From the NCBI GenBank assembly GCA_029262595.1, contig JAJCZB010000031.1, positions 1-64,000 on the forward strand: a DNA stretch of 64,000 nucleotides, given 5' to 3'. Under the pieces are notes generated by a model. It was not told the DNA's origin, ran no database searches, and saw only the letters and a program-made list of their open reading frames with translations. Source of the stretch: Candidatus Babelota bacterium. Its GTDB lineage: Bacteria > Babelota > Babeliae > Babelales > Vermiphilaceae. Positions 50,651-58,688 of the stretch are shown one piece after another. The translations under genes and the position numbers were made by a program. The first letter of the stretch is position 1. The number at the start of each line of letters is the position of its first letter.

Positions 50651-50683
50651 CCTACTATTGTTTTTTGTTTCGAAAGGGCTTTA

Positions 50684-51418
50684 ATGAGTCAACCTTTGTT
50701 GCAGGTGATTGACCTGAAAAAAAAATATGGTGATACCCAAGCGTTAAAAGGGGTTTCGTTTTCTGTTGAAAAAGGTGAGGTGTTTTGTTTGCTCGGCGTG
50801 AATGGCGCGGGTAAAACAACGCTGTCTTCTATTTTGGCTACGTTGCACCCAGCAACTTCTGGCGACGTGCTCTACAATGGAAAATCTATTTATTCGGATC
50901 TTCCTGAGTATCGGCAGCACGTTGGCTATTGCCCGCAACGGCCAAATCTTAATCCGCTTTTAACGGTAAAAGAGAATTTGTATTTTGCCGGCAAATATTT
51001 TGGCATGTCTGATGAGCAGATTTCTGCGCGAATGCATGAGTTAAATCAACGGCTTGGCATTGATGAATATCTTACCTTTAAGTCAAATGAGCTTTCGGGC
51101 GGATGGAAACAGCGCTTTATGATTGCGCGTACATTGATGCATACGCCGGAGCTTGTGATTCTTGATGAGCCAACGGTGGGATTAGATCCAGATATTCGTC
51201 ATCAATTGTGGTATTACATCCAGCATCTTAAGAGCCAAGGGGTTTCTGTGCTTTTAACGACGCACTATTTAGATGAAGCTGAAAAGCTTTCCGATCGCGT
51301 TTGTGTACTTGATCGTGGAGAAATCAAAGTGATTGATACACCGGCCAATTTAATGCGCTCACTTGGCAAGAAAAATCTTGAAGATGTATTTCTTCACCTC
51401 ACACGTAAAGGAGAGTAG
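50684..51418 (+). CDS. ABC transporter ATP-binding protein (second ABC-2 system)
   Basis: 244 residues from the ATG at 50684 (aaaggg site); an earlier start at 50630 would add a non-family extension. Walker A GVNGAGKTT (38-46), Q-loop GYCPQRPN, signature LSGGWKQ (137-143), Walker B LVILDEP (157-163), switch His194 in LTTHYLDEA. It closely resembles the ATPase at 3.4 kb and is followed two bases later by a permease, so it drives a separate but related exporter. Confidence 0.93.
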   Translation: MSQPLLQVIDLKKKYGDTQALKGVSFSVEKGEVFCLLGVNGAGKTTLSSILATLHPATSGDVLYNGKSIYSDLPEYRQHVGYCPQRPNLNPLLTVKENLYFAGKYFGMSDEQISARMHELNQRLGIDEYLTFKSNELSGGWKQRFMIARTLMHTPELVILDEPTVGLDPDIRHQLWYYIQHLKSQGVSVLLTTHYLDEAEKLSDRVCVLDRGEIKVIDTPANLMRSLGKKNLEDVFLHLTRKGE

Positions 51419-51420
51419 GC

Positions 51421-52206
51421 ATGCAGATGTCTTCATATGCGCGGACTATGTTTTATTTGATTAATACGCAGTATCGGGTGTTTTTACAAACCATTAAAGA
51501 CAAATACATTGATTTGTTTATTTGGATTATTGGAATGAGCGCGGTCACTATTTATATGCTTCCATCATTTGGGCTTTCACATGCATACGGATCGTTTATG
51601 ATTGCAAGTATGGCAGCAAGTGCGGGATTGTTTGAGCAATATACTAGTACAGTTAATCTTATCGGAGATTTTGAGGGAGACAATATTACCTCATTTTATC
51701 TTACGTTGCCGATTCCATCCTGGATGGTGTTTGTGAGTTATGCGGTTTTTTATGCATTTAATACTCTGGCTCTGGCGGTATTTGTAGTGCCCATTGCAAA
51801 GCTCATTTTTTGGAACCATTTTGATCTGTCTGAATTTAGTTGTATTAAGTATGCAGTGATGCTTCTTGCAACGTCATCTTTTTATGCATCGTTTACTATT
51901 TGGATGGTAGGGCTTGTTCCTAACTTGCAACACGCGGGCAGTATTTGGATGCGTTTTATTTTTCCTCTTTGGACGTTTGGTGCGTTTCAATATTCTTATG
52001 CAGTGTTGTATGGATTGAATGTATGGTTTGCGTATGCAAGTTTGGGCAATCCGATGGTGTATCTCATGGAAGGAACTCGTGCCGCGATCCTCGGGCAAGC
52101 AGGCTCTCTGAATATATGGATGTGCGCCGGAGTATCTTTTTTCTTTACGATACTTTTTACTGCACATGGCATTAGTAGAATAAAAAGGCGGCTTGATTAC
52201 GTATAG
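51421..52206 (+). CDS. ABC-2 type transporter permease (second system)
   Basis: 261 residues with six transmembrane segments. It has the same landmarks as the two permeases near 2-3 kb: SFYLTLPIPSWMVF and NPMVYLMEGTRAAI. Only one permease gene follows this ATPase, so it probably works as a homodimer, whereas the first system has two different ones. The substrate is unknown. A family B repeat element follows the stop. Confidence 0.85.
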   Translation: MQMSSYARTMFYLINTQYRVFLQTIKDKYIDLFIWIIGMSAVTIYMLPSFGLSHAYGSFMIASMAASAGLFEQYTSTVNLIGDFEGDNITSFYLTLPIPSWMVFVSYAVFYAFNTLALAVFVVPIAKLIFWNHFDLSEFSCIKYAVMLLATSSFYASFTIWMVGLVPNLQHAGSIWMRFIFPLWTFGAFQYSYAVLYGLNVWFAYASLGNPMVYLMEGTRAAILGQAGSLNIWMCAGVSFFFTILFTAHGISRIKRRLDYV

Positions 52207-52207
52207 G

Positions 52208-52380
52208 TATCCTTCGATACAACTTGCTCATTTTATTCGTAAATCACTCAGGATGAGCGAAAAAAGTATATCTAGGGAAAAGTGGGTTGTTACTCATCAT
52301 GACTCTGTATTTTTGTTTGTAATTCTAACCGCTCATCCTGAGTGATTTTGAGGCGAAGCGAAAAATTGTATCGAAGGATA
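52208..52380. mobile_element. Family B dispersed element with about 50-bp inverted ends
   Basis: The left arm 52208-52260 (TATCCTTCGATAC ... CTCAGGATGAGCG) and right arm 52330-52380 (CGCTCATCCTGAGTGATTT ... GTATCGAAGGATA) are imperfect inverted copies around about 70 bp. Similar pieces lie at 46163-46320 and 12345-12398. It contains no gene and sits between the ABC operon and the glycosyltransferase. Confidence 0.75.
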
Positions 52381-52405
52381 CCTTAATTATGTGTAGGTGT
52401 TGTAC

Positions 52406-53509
52406 GTGAAAATAATGCATGTCATTTCGAGCTTGGAAGTGGGCGGTGCGCAAGCGGTGCTGTATGATTTGGTGCTGCATTTTCACAAAAAAGGGTATAC
52501 ACAAATAATTGTTTTTTTTCATGACGGCCCGTATAGAAAACGACTTGAATCATTGAGTGTTGCTACGCATCATGTGCGTGGCATGTTTGCTCCCATTGAT
52601 CCAGTTTCTTTTTTTCGTCTTATGCAACTAGTGCGCACGTATCGCCCAGACGTAGTACATACTATTTTATGGGCAGCAAATGTGCTTGGGCGGTGTGTCT
52701 CGCGCATGTTTTCTATTTACTGCGTTGCATCGTTACATAATAATTATGATCAAAATGGTGTGGTCAGAAGTGCGATTGATCGTATGGTATCGTATCGTAC
52801 AACGCAAATTGTTGCCGTATCGGATGAAGTAAAGCGATCGTTTACTCGGCTATACGCGTCGGCATCGGTTACGGTGATTCCGAATGGCATTGATATTAAT
52901 AGAGTACGCGAAATGGCAGATGCGCAGCAAAAAACGCGCGAAGATCTTAATTTATCATCAGAACATTTTATCATTGGATCCGTCGGGCGCTTTCACCCCA
53001 TTAAGCAGTATCCGCTTTTACTAAAGGCATTTGCATTGGTTCACAAAGAATATCCGCACGCGCGATTACTCTTAATAGGGTATGGCACGCAAGAGCACTA
53101 TTTGAGAGAGTGCGCTCATTCTTTGCAAATAACTCCCTATATTCGCTGGATAATTGGCCAGCAGGCATACGGCTATTATCGATTACTCGATTGTTTTGTT
53201 TTAGCTTCAAGCAAGGAAGGAATTTCAATTGCGCTGCTTGAAGCAATGAGTTTGGGAGTGTTTCCCGTGACGGCGTATCATATTGCGCAACATCCTGTTG
53301 TTGATCATGGCCAAAATGGATCTGTTGCAAAAAGCAACAATGCAACAGATTTAGCCCGTAAAATAGGTAGTATTGCTGGTGGGAGGTCTGCGCGCGAAGT
53401 GAGGCAAAAAAATGCGCAACGAATAGTGCGGGAACGTTTTGCTGTTTCGGGCATGATTGCAGCATATGATCGCATGTTTCGTGCTTATTCAGATGTAAAA
53501 GTTTGGTAG
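52406..53509 (+). CDS. Glycosyltransferase family 4 protein
   Basis: About 367 residues, GT-B fold. N-terminal KIMHVISSLEVGGAQAVLYD matches the glycine-rich acceptor loop; the C-terminal domain has VIPNGIDIN, GSVGRFHPIKQYPLLLKAF and the E-x7-E type motif SSKEGISIALLEAMSLG. The start is taken as GTG at 52406 (with aggtg upstream); GTG 52397 and ATG 52415 are alternatives. It probably adds a sugar to a surface polysaccharide or lipid. It stands alone downstream of the ABC-2 exporter; a common pathway is possible but unproven. Confidence 0.88.
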   Translation: MKIMHVISSLEVGGAQAVLYDLVLHFHKKGYTQIIVFFHDGPYRKRLESLSVATHHVRGMFAPIDPVSFFRLMQLVRTYRPDVVHTILWAANVLGRCVSRMFSIYCVASLHNNYDQNGVVRSAIDRMVSYRTTQIVAVSDEVKRSFTRLYASASVTVIPNGIDINRVREMADAQQKTREDLNLSSEHFIIGSVGRFHPIKQYPLLLKAFALVHKEYPHARLLLIGYGTQEHYLRECAHSLQITPYIRWIIGQQAYGYYRLLDCFVLASSKEGISIALLEAMSLGVFPVTAYHIAQHPVVDHGQNGSVAKSNNATDLARKIGSIAGGRSAREVRQKNAQRIVRERFAVSGMIAAYDRMFRAYSDVKVW

Positions 53510-53680
53510 CATTTTAAGCGCCAATATAGCGCATGCAGAAAGATTACTTTTATTTAAAAAAACGTCTAAAAATCTGTTGCAGAGATTGCTTGAAAAAGTT
53601 GCGGTAAAAGTTGATTTAAAGAAAATCTTTCTGTACCTTAGGTATAGACATTTCTAGAGATTAAAAAGATAACCTCCATT

Positions 53681-53714
53681 TCCCCTATCCGTGACATTCT
53701 GTCTGGGTAGGGGA
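53681..53714. promoter_or_regulatory. Hairpin upstream of the MBL-fold gene
   Basis: TCCCCTATCC / GGGTAGGGGA with a 14-base loop, 22 bases before the next start. It lacks a T run, so it is not a normal terminator; it could be a protein-binding site or a leader hairpin. The 226-base gap around it has nothing else I recognise. Confidence 0.35.
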
Positions 53715-53735
53715 TACTTATCATAATAGACTTCA

Positions 53736-54680
53736 ATGACTAAGTGGTTTCCCCTCAAAAAAAATAATCGTTTTTATAATGCAATCCCCGATCATGAGCC
53801 GGAATCGGTGATTTTTGGGACAATTCCATCATTACTCAAAACGTTTTTAAAAAGTTTTTCGCGCAAAAAGGCGCAACCAGCTGATTGGCTGAGCCCGCAA
53901 CAGATTCCGTTTCGATCAAAAGAGCTTTCTATTACGTGGATTGGTCATGCGACGTTTTTGATTCAGGTTGCAGATCTCAATATTTTAACTGATCCCGTGT
54001 TTGGGGAAGTGTCTTCATTTTTTCCGCGGATTTTAGCACCGGGCGTGCATTTAGATACATTGCCTTCAATTGATTATGTACTTATTTCTCATAATCATTG
54101 GGATCACATGGATGCAGCATCCTTAACTGCGCTTAAAGAGCGACATCCTGGCATGCAGGTCTTAGTACCGCAGGGCGATAAGCAATGGTTTGCAAAGCGC
54201 AACTTTGTAGCGCATGAATATAGTTGGTGGGAGTCCCACCAAGTTGAAGCCGCACAGTTTTCTTTTTTGCCGGCAGTGCATTGGTCTGGCAGGGGATTGT
54301 TTGATACCAATCGATCATTATGGGGAAGTTGGATGATTCGTGCAGGGCAGCGCTCAATTTATTTTGCGGGTGATACTGCCTACGGAACTCATTTCAAGCA
54401 AATTGCTCATGAGTATAATGAAATTGATGTGGCGCTTATGCCTATTGGCCCATGCGAGCCAAAAGAATGGATGCTACGAACGCACATGAATGTGGAGCGA
54501 TCGCTGCAAGCGTTTCAAGATTTGGGCGCGAACCATTTTCTGCCCATGCATTGGGGCACCTTTCCGTTTGGGCATGATCACTTTGATGAGCCAATCTCTT
54601 TGTTGAAAAAAGAGAAAAGCAAGAATAAAAGTGGGGTTATCCATTCTATTAAAGCTGGCTCTCGCCAGATTATACCGTGA
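53736..54680 (+). CDS. MBL-fold metal-dependent hydrolase (UlaG/NAPE-PLD-like)
   Basis: 314 residues of the metallo-beta-lactamase fold. Metal-site motifs: WIGHATFLIQ, LTDPVFG, ISHNHWDHMD (H-x-H-x-D-H), FAGDTAYG and the late His in LPMHWGTFPFGHD. The order and the block PIGPCEPKEWMLRTHMN match the group that contains N-acyl phosphatidylethanolamine phospholipase D and UlaG. It has no signal peptide, so it is cytosolic. The substrate may be a phospholipid or phosphodiester, but this is inferred from the family. Confidence 0.88.
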   Translation: MTKWFPLKKNNRFYNAIPDHEPESVIFGTIPSLLKTFLKSFSRKKAQPADWLSPQQIPFRSKELSITWIGHATFLIQVADLNILTDPVFGEVSSFFPRILAPGVHLDTLPSIDYVLISHNHWDHMDAASLTALKERHPGMQVLVPQGDKQWFAKRNFVAHEYSWWESHQVEAAQFSFLPAVHWSGRGLFDTNRSLWGSWMIRAGQRSIYFAGDTAYGTHFKQIAHEYNEIDVALMPIGPCEPKEWMLRTHMNVERSLQAFQDLGANHFLPMHWGTFPFGHDHFDEPISLLKKEKSKNKSGVIHSIKAGSRQIIP

Positions 54681-54763
54681 TTTTTTTATACGAGTTGGTA
54701 TATTAGCTTTTCACGTTTGTATGTATTGGTATTACATAATCTGTTTTTTAATGGAGACTTTCT

Positions 54764-55081
54764 ATGAAACGAGCAATCTTATTTTTATTGTTTAGCTTTG
54801 CTTTGTCGCATCAACTGATTTTGCGTGCAGATGAGGGGACAGCTTTGGCTGCCGACTTAATAACTTTTGCGACGCGGGCCGCAGCTCAATGGGGTTTGGA
54901 GTTTACTGGCGAAGCTGCTCAGGTCGGTAGTTTGGCAGTTATGCAGAGGTTAGGTGCTGCAGGAAAGGCGGCAGAGGTCTTGTATGGTGAGTTATCATTG
55001 AATGAGGATCCTACATTTGCAACTGTATTGAGTGATGCTGTTCCGCCTTTAACTTTTCCAGCGTGGCCAGATAGTAACTAG
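54764..55081 (+). CDS. Small secreted protein, unknown
   Basis: 105 residues: signal peptide (AILFLLFSFALSHQLILRAD), then an Ala/Gly-rich helical region (AADLITFATRAAAQWGLEF) and a short Pro-containing end. A tggagactttct site precedes the ATG. The next small gene starts 25 bases after the stop and has its own GGAGG, so the pair is likely co-transcribed. No family is recognised. Confidence 0.6.
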   Translation: MKRAILFLLFSFALSHQLILRADEGTALAADLITFATRAAAQWGLEFTGEAAQVGSLAVMQRLGAAGKAAEVLYGELSLNEDPTFATVLSDAVPPLTFPAWPDSN

Positions 55082-55105
55082 TTGTTTACCTGGAGGTTAT
55101 GTATC

Positions 55106-55411
55106 ATGATGCGTAGTTTATCACATCGACTTTTTCTTTTTTTGCTTCTTTCTTTTCAGTTCTTTAGTCCGTTAATGGCCGATCCTCCGCGAGAAGGCCA
55201 ACGATCCGATCCTCATCGAGCACGAAGATTGGTGTATACTGGAGCCGCGCTGACCCTCTGGGCAGCTTCTCACGTGGGGATGTGCTATTTAGTGTGTGAT
55301 GATCCAGTGTGTGTGGGAATGTTTCCTGGGCCGATTATCCCCCTTTTTACTGGGCCTATTGATCCGTGTTATCCGGGCATATGGCCTGATGGCAATGCCA
55401 CGGGGCAATAA
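55106..55411 (+). CDS. Small secreted protein, unknown
   Basis: The start is at the ATG at 55106, behind GGAGGTTATGTATC; a TTG-type start further upstream is unlikely. 101 residues with a signal peptide (HRLFLFLLLSFQFFSPLMAD), a basic part, and a hydrophobic, Cys- and Pro-rich end (MCYLVCDDPVCVGMFPGP). The three cysteines may form disulfides or bind metal. Unknown function. Confidence 0.6.
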   Translation: MMRSLSHRLFLFLLLSFQFFSPLMADPPREGQRSDPHRARRLVYTGAALTLWAASHVGMCYLVCDDPVCVGMFPGPIIPLFTGPIDPCYPGIWPDGNATGQ

Positions 55412-55523
55412 TCGCCTAAATACTCCCTTTATATGGCTAAAAACCCTTGTTTTTAAGCTTCTTTTTTATGTACGCTGAGGGTAGAAAAAGAGGTATGGTT
55501 TTCGTTATATAAAGGGAGAAGGT

Positions 55524-56171
55524 ATGAAGAAGTATCTATCAATAATAGTGCTCGTTGGACTATTAAGCGCATCAGGCACACAAGCCAAAACAGACGTATA
55601 TCAGCAAGAGCGTGACTTGCACGAACAGACGCAATTATTGCGAGAAGGTAAATATGGCAGCGCTGCCAAAAAGGGAGCATTAGCTGGTGCAGCAATGGGA
55701 GGATATCTCGGCTATAAAAGTCGTCCTGAAGCCCCAGAAGCGAACTTGGCGGGTGCGGCATACGGCGGACAAATGGCAGGTGAGCTAGCTGAGGCTGGTA
55801 TGGAAAGAGCTTCCCATGCAGGAAAAACGGTTGGAAAAACAATCGGAGGCGCAGGAAAGGGAGCGATAATTGGAGCGGCAGTGGCGGTAGCTCTAAAGGC
55901 TGGATTGCGCCAATGGCAGCTCAAAAAGATTAATGGAATTCTACAAGATCGCACTGATGTTTCTGATTTTAAAGCGTTGAGCCATGAGCAGGCAATGCTT
56001 ATCGTAGCAGCCTATAAGCGAAATGTGCCTATGATGAAGCGGCTCATTATGAATATGCCAGCTTTTGTGAATCAAAGAGGCGTATGGCAGGCGCTTGCAG
56101 AGCTTTTCTATAATAAGAAGCCATCTTCATCTCGAGTAAATGATTTGAAAGAAATTATTAAGTTGAGCTAA
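55524..56171 (+). CDS. Secreted glycine-zipper protein with shared C-terminal domain
   Basis: 215 residues: signal peptide (YLSIIVLVGLLSASGTQA), then Gly/Ala-rich zipper-like stretches (GALAGAAMGGYLGYKS, GGAGKGAIIGAAVAVALKAG) that could insert in membranes. The C-terminal domain of about 55 residues (FKALSHEQAMLIVAAYKRNV ... RGVWQALAELFY) is also seen in the two genes at 56632 and 57245. The three genes form a local paralogue cluster with different N-terminal halves. A terminator follows. Confidence 0.7.
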   Translation: MKKYLSIIVLVGLLSASGTQAKTDVYQQERDLHEQTQLLREGKYGSAAKKGALAGAAMGGYLGYKSRPEAPEANLAGAAYGGQMAGELAEAGMERASHAGKTVGKTIGGAGKGAIIGAAVAVALKAGLRQWQLKKINGILQDRTDVSDFKALSHEQAMLIVAAYKRNVPMMKRLIMNMPAFVNQRGVWQALAELFYNKKPSSSRVNDLKEIIKLS

Positions 56172-56187
56172 TCGAATTTGACCTTCA

Positions 56188-56218
56188 GAGGGGCCGATTG
56201 AGGGCCCCTCTTCTTTTT
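56188..56218 (+). terminator. Rho-independent terminator
   Basis: Stem AGAGGGGCC / GGCCCCTCT with a loop of about seven bases, followed by a T-rich stretch. Confidence 0.8.
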
Positions 56219-56294
56219 ATACCCCCTTTTGCGATTATTTCTATTTGTGGTATATTGAAACTATAATTTAGAAAGAATCAATAGGGGGCTTTAT

Positions 56295-56597
56295 ATGAAG
56301 AAAATTCTATTTTTAAGTATTGTTTTGGTGATGTTTGGAGCTTCTTTAGAGGCTCGCACTCGCAGAAAAACGCCGGCCTTAGACGCGGCGGCATCAGCGC
56401 TTGAAGAACATCGTCAAGAAGTGAAAAACCGTTCGGAAGCGCGTAGGGCGTTTATTGTTTTTTTACGTACAATGCTGCAGACGCCTACTCCGGCAAGCCC
56501 GGTTTTGGATGGGTTTTTATTGAGCATGATTAAAGCGCTTGAGCCGGTGCCATTCAAATTCAAGACGTATACAAAGTACAATACGTATACAAAGTAG
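56295..56597 (+). CDS. Small secreted protein with a repeated Tyr-Thr-Lys tail
   Basis: 100 residues: signal peptide (ILFLSIVLVMFGASLEA), a basic helical middle (EEHRQEVKNRSEARRAFIVF), and a C-terminal KTYTKYNTYTK made by a short direct DNA repeat (ACGTATACAAAGTA). The ATG follows agggggcttta. Ends 34 bases before the next start. Unknown function. Confidence 0.6.
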   Translation: MKKILFLSIVLVMFGASLEARTRRKTPALDAAASALEEHRQEVKNRSEARRAFIVFLRTMLQTPTPASPVLDGFLLSMIKALEPVPFKFKTYTKYNTYTK

Positions 56598-56631
56598 TAG
56601 ATAGGCTTTAGGGGAAATGGAGGTTTTTCCT

Positions 56632-57213
56632 ATGAAGAAGCTTTTAGCATCACTTATTTTTTTTAGTGTATTTTTTGCGCCGAATCTTCAGGCGGCGGAG
56701 GATTGGTACGTTAAGTATCAAACTGAGAGGTTGCAATATCGGGCTGAGATGATGCGTGGAGAGCGCCATTTTTATTTGATAAAAATAAGAAATGGACTTT
56801 GCATGGCGGTTTTACCATTTATTGCGGCAGTTGCATTTGAAGTTTGGGCATTGAAGGGCGCTACTAATATTACTCTTGATCAAAAAGCAGACAAAATGTG
56901 GGAGTATTTAAAATTAGATACTCACGCGGTTGATGCTTTTGTGCTATTAAATCTTGTGCATCAAGATCACCAAAGACGCAGTTTTAATAAAAATATGAAT
57001 GCGCTTCTGCAAAAATATATTGATCCCAACTGTGATTTCAAATCGTTGCCAATTGAGCAAGCGATGCTCTTAATGGCTGCGCATGAAAAAAAATTAGAAT
57101 TGGTGCGTATGATGTTTGCTCAAAATAGTGATTTTTTAAAAGAAAGAGGCGTATTGCCGATGCTCGCAGAGCTCTATTGCGGAGATGGTAGCATTGAGAG
57201 TGCCAGCGATTAA
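56632..57213 (+). CDS. Secreted paralogue with shared C-terminal domain (second)
   Basis: 193 residues from the ATG at 56632 (gaggtttttcct site). Signal peptide (LLASLIFFSVFFAPNLQA), a further hydrophobic helix (GLCMAVLPFIAAVAFEVWAL), then the domain shared with its neighbours (CDFKSLPIEQAMLLMAAHEK ... KERGVLPMLAELYC). The invariant positions are the Ser-Leu-Pro, Ala-Met, Ala-Ala-(Tyr/His), the Arg-Gly-Val and the Ala-Glu-Leu near the end. Unknown function. Confidence 0.7.
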   Translation: MKKLLASLIFFSVFFAPNLQAAEDWYVKYQTERLQYRAEMMRGERHFYLIKIRNGLCMAVLPFIAAVAFEVWALKGATNITLDQKADKMWEYLKLDTHAVDAFVLLNLVHQDHQRRSFNKNMNALLQKYIDPNCDFKSLPIEQAMLLMAAHEKKLELVRMMFAQNSDFLKERGVLPMLAELYCGDGSIESASD

Positions 57214-57244
57214 TGGATGAATTACAACTATGAGGTATGCAGAT

Positions 57245-57979
57245 ATGAATAAGAAAACATTATCATTGGTTATGATTGTGGGATTACTATTAGGTAATTT
57301 TCCAGTAATGAGTGCGTCTCATGCGCTGCAACCAGCACTTGAAAAAGTTGTTGGAAAAAAGCATGCACATAATCTTAAATTTTATAGAGATGAAGCTTCA
57401 GCTCCGTATGGATTTTGGACTAGCAAAGTATTACTTGGAGCAGTACTAGGAGGAGCTGTTGGATGTGCGTATTCGGTATTATTGGATGATGGGAACTATG
57501 TAAGAAATTGTTCCAAGGCAATTGCATTAACGTCAGCGTTGTTGCCATGTTATTCCTTTGTGGCGGTTCAAGAGCGAGTCAAAATTTCTCGAGAGCGAAT
57601 TAAGGAAAAGTTACAAGAATATACAATACACAAAAATATTAAATCATTGCCTGATTTTGACGCAATGATGGTTTTTGCGGCCTATGAACAAGATATTGAG
57701 TGTATGAAAAAACTGACACCACATGTGCTACCGTTTCTTGAAGATACGGGCGTTTGGCAGGTTTTGGTTGAATTGTATTATGACGATTCAGAGCAAACAA
57801 TCGACAAAGAGTTAAAAGCAGTCCAAGGACAACAATCAATATGGTCGGGTGGACCGACTGCAACGCAAGCGATGCAACAGGCAAAAGAGAAATTGAACGA
57901 ATTTACTCCAATGGAGCCAAAGCTTCTTCAAAGACGCGTTGAGCTTCTAAAAGAGAAAATTGGATACAACGATTTATAA
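57245..57979 (+). CDS. Secreted paralogue with shared C-terminal domain (third)
   Basis: 244 residues from the ATG at 57245. Signal peptide (LSLVMIVGLLLGNFPVMSAS), a Gly/Ala hydrophobic hairpin (VLLGAVLGGAVGCAYSVLL), then the shared domain (NIKSLPDFDAMMVFAAYEQD ... TGVWQVLVELYY), and an extra C-terminal helical tail of about 60 residues. It starts 31 bases after its paralogue. A good bidirectional terminator follows. Confidence 0.7.
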   Translation: MNKKTLSLVMIVGLLLGNFPVMSASHALQPALEKVVGKKHAHNLKFYRDEASAPYGFWTSKVLLGAVLGGAVGCAYSVLLDDGNYVRNCSKAIALTSALLPCYSFVAVQERVKISRERIKEKLQEYTIHKNIKSLPDFDAMMVFAAYEQDIECMKKLTPHVLPFLEDTGVWQVLVELYYDDSEQTIDKELKAVQGQQSIWSGGPTATQAMQQAKEKLNEFTPMEPKLLQRRVELLKEKIGYNDL

Positions 57980-57992
57980 TTGAGACTATACA

Positions 57993-58027
57993 TAAAAAGA
58001 GGCGCTCTATAACGGGCGCCTTTTTTT
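57993..58027. terminator. Bidirectional terminator
   Basis: GGCGCTC / GGGCGCC stem with a six-base loop, extended by A and T runs on both sides; it separates two converging genes. Confidence 0.85.
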
Positions 58028-58688
58028 ATTTCCACAACTTTCTAATATCACCAACGGTGATAAAAAACATAAACACAATAAAGAGTACGAAAAAGAGAAA
58101 GATAGCGATATTGTATGTGCCATCGGAAAGCGGGCCGGTAAGCGCTTCGATCGTATAGTATGCCAGCTGGCCACCATCTAAAAAAGGCACGGGAAGCAGA
58201 TTGAATATTCCGATGCTAAAGCTCAATCCGCCCAACAATAAAAGAAAATGATTAAAACTGAGAGATATGCTGTAGCTAATTAAAGAGAGAATGCCAATTG
58301 GGCCCATGACGCCTTGTGGCGCATGCTCAGAAGTTTGTGCCATCATTTCGCGTACGTTTATTTTACGTAATTTAAATAGTGCAATAATGAGATACGCAAA
58401 GAGAATATTAATCTCGATGCCTGCAAGTAATATAATTGCTTTTACAATATAGGGCTGTGCATCAAGCTGATCAGTAGCGATTTGCACGTATCCGCCGAGC
58501 GGTAGTGCTGCGATTTGAAAGAGCGTTGTACCAATTTTTATGCCAAAAATTTGTGGTCCAAATCCAATGGAAAAAACGGGCGTTGCGATATCAAACCATT
58601 TGCATGCAAGAAAATGCCCAAGCTCATGTATTACTATGACGAAGCTCAGACCGAGTAGGGCGAAGAGCAGTCGGAGAAATTTGTTCAT
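58026..58688 (-). CDS. Site-2 protease family (M50) zinc metalloprotease, no PDZ domain
   Basis: 220 residues, intramembrane zinc protease of the RseP/SpoIVFB type. The zinc motif HELGH (His21, Glu22, His25) lies in the first helix and the third ligand is in LLPVPFLDGGQ (Asp171). RseP-type proteins are about 450 residues with PDZ domains between the motifs; here only a short loop remains. Such enzymes cut membrane-bound regulators. The start lies 65 bases inside the end of the cysteine synthase gene. Confidence 0.88.
   Translation of the reverse strand: MNKFLRLLFALLGLSFVIVIHELGHFLACKWFDIATPVFSIGFGPQIFGIKIGTTLFQIAALPLGGYVQIATDQLDAQPYIVKAIILLAGIEINILFAYLIIALFKLRKINVREMMAQTSEHAPQGVMGPIGILSLISYSISLSFNHFLLLLGGLSFSIGIFNLLPVPFLDGGQLAYYTIEALTGPLSDGTYNIAIFLFFVLFIVFMFFITVGDIRKLWK

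Noticed and set aside
53681-53714. Hairpin before the MBL-fold gene as a terminator of the glycosyltransferase gene
   Set aside because: No T run follows on either strand and it lies about 170 bases beyond the stop, so it is listed only as a possible regulatory hairpin.
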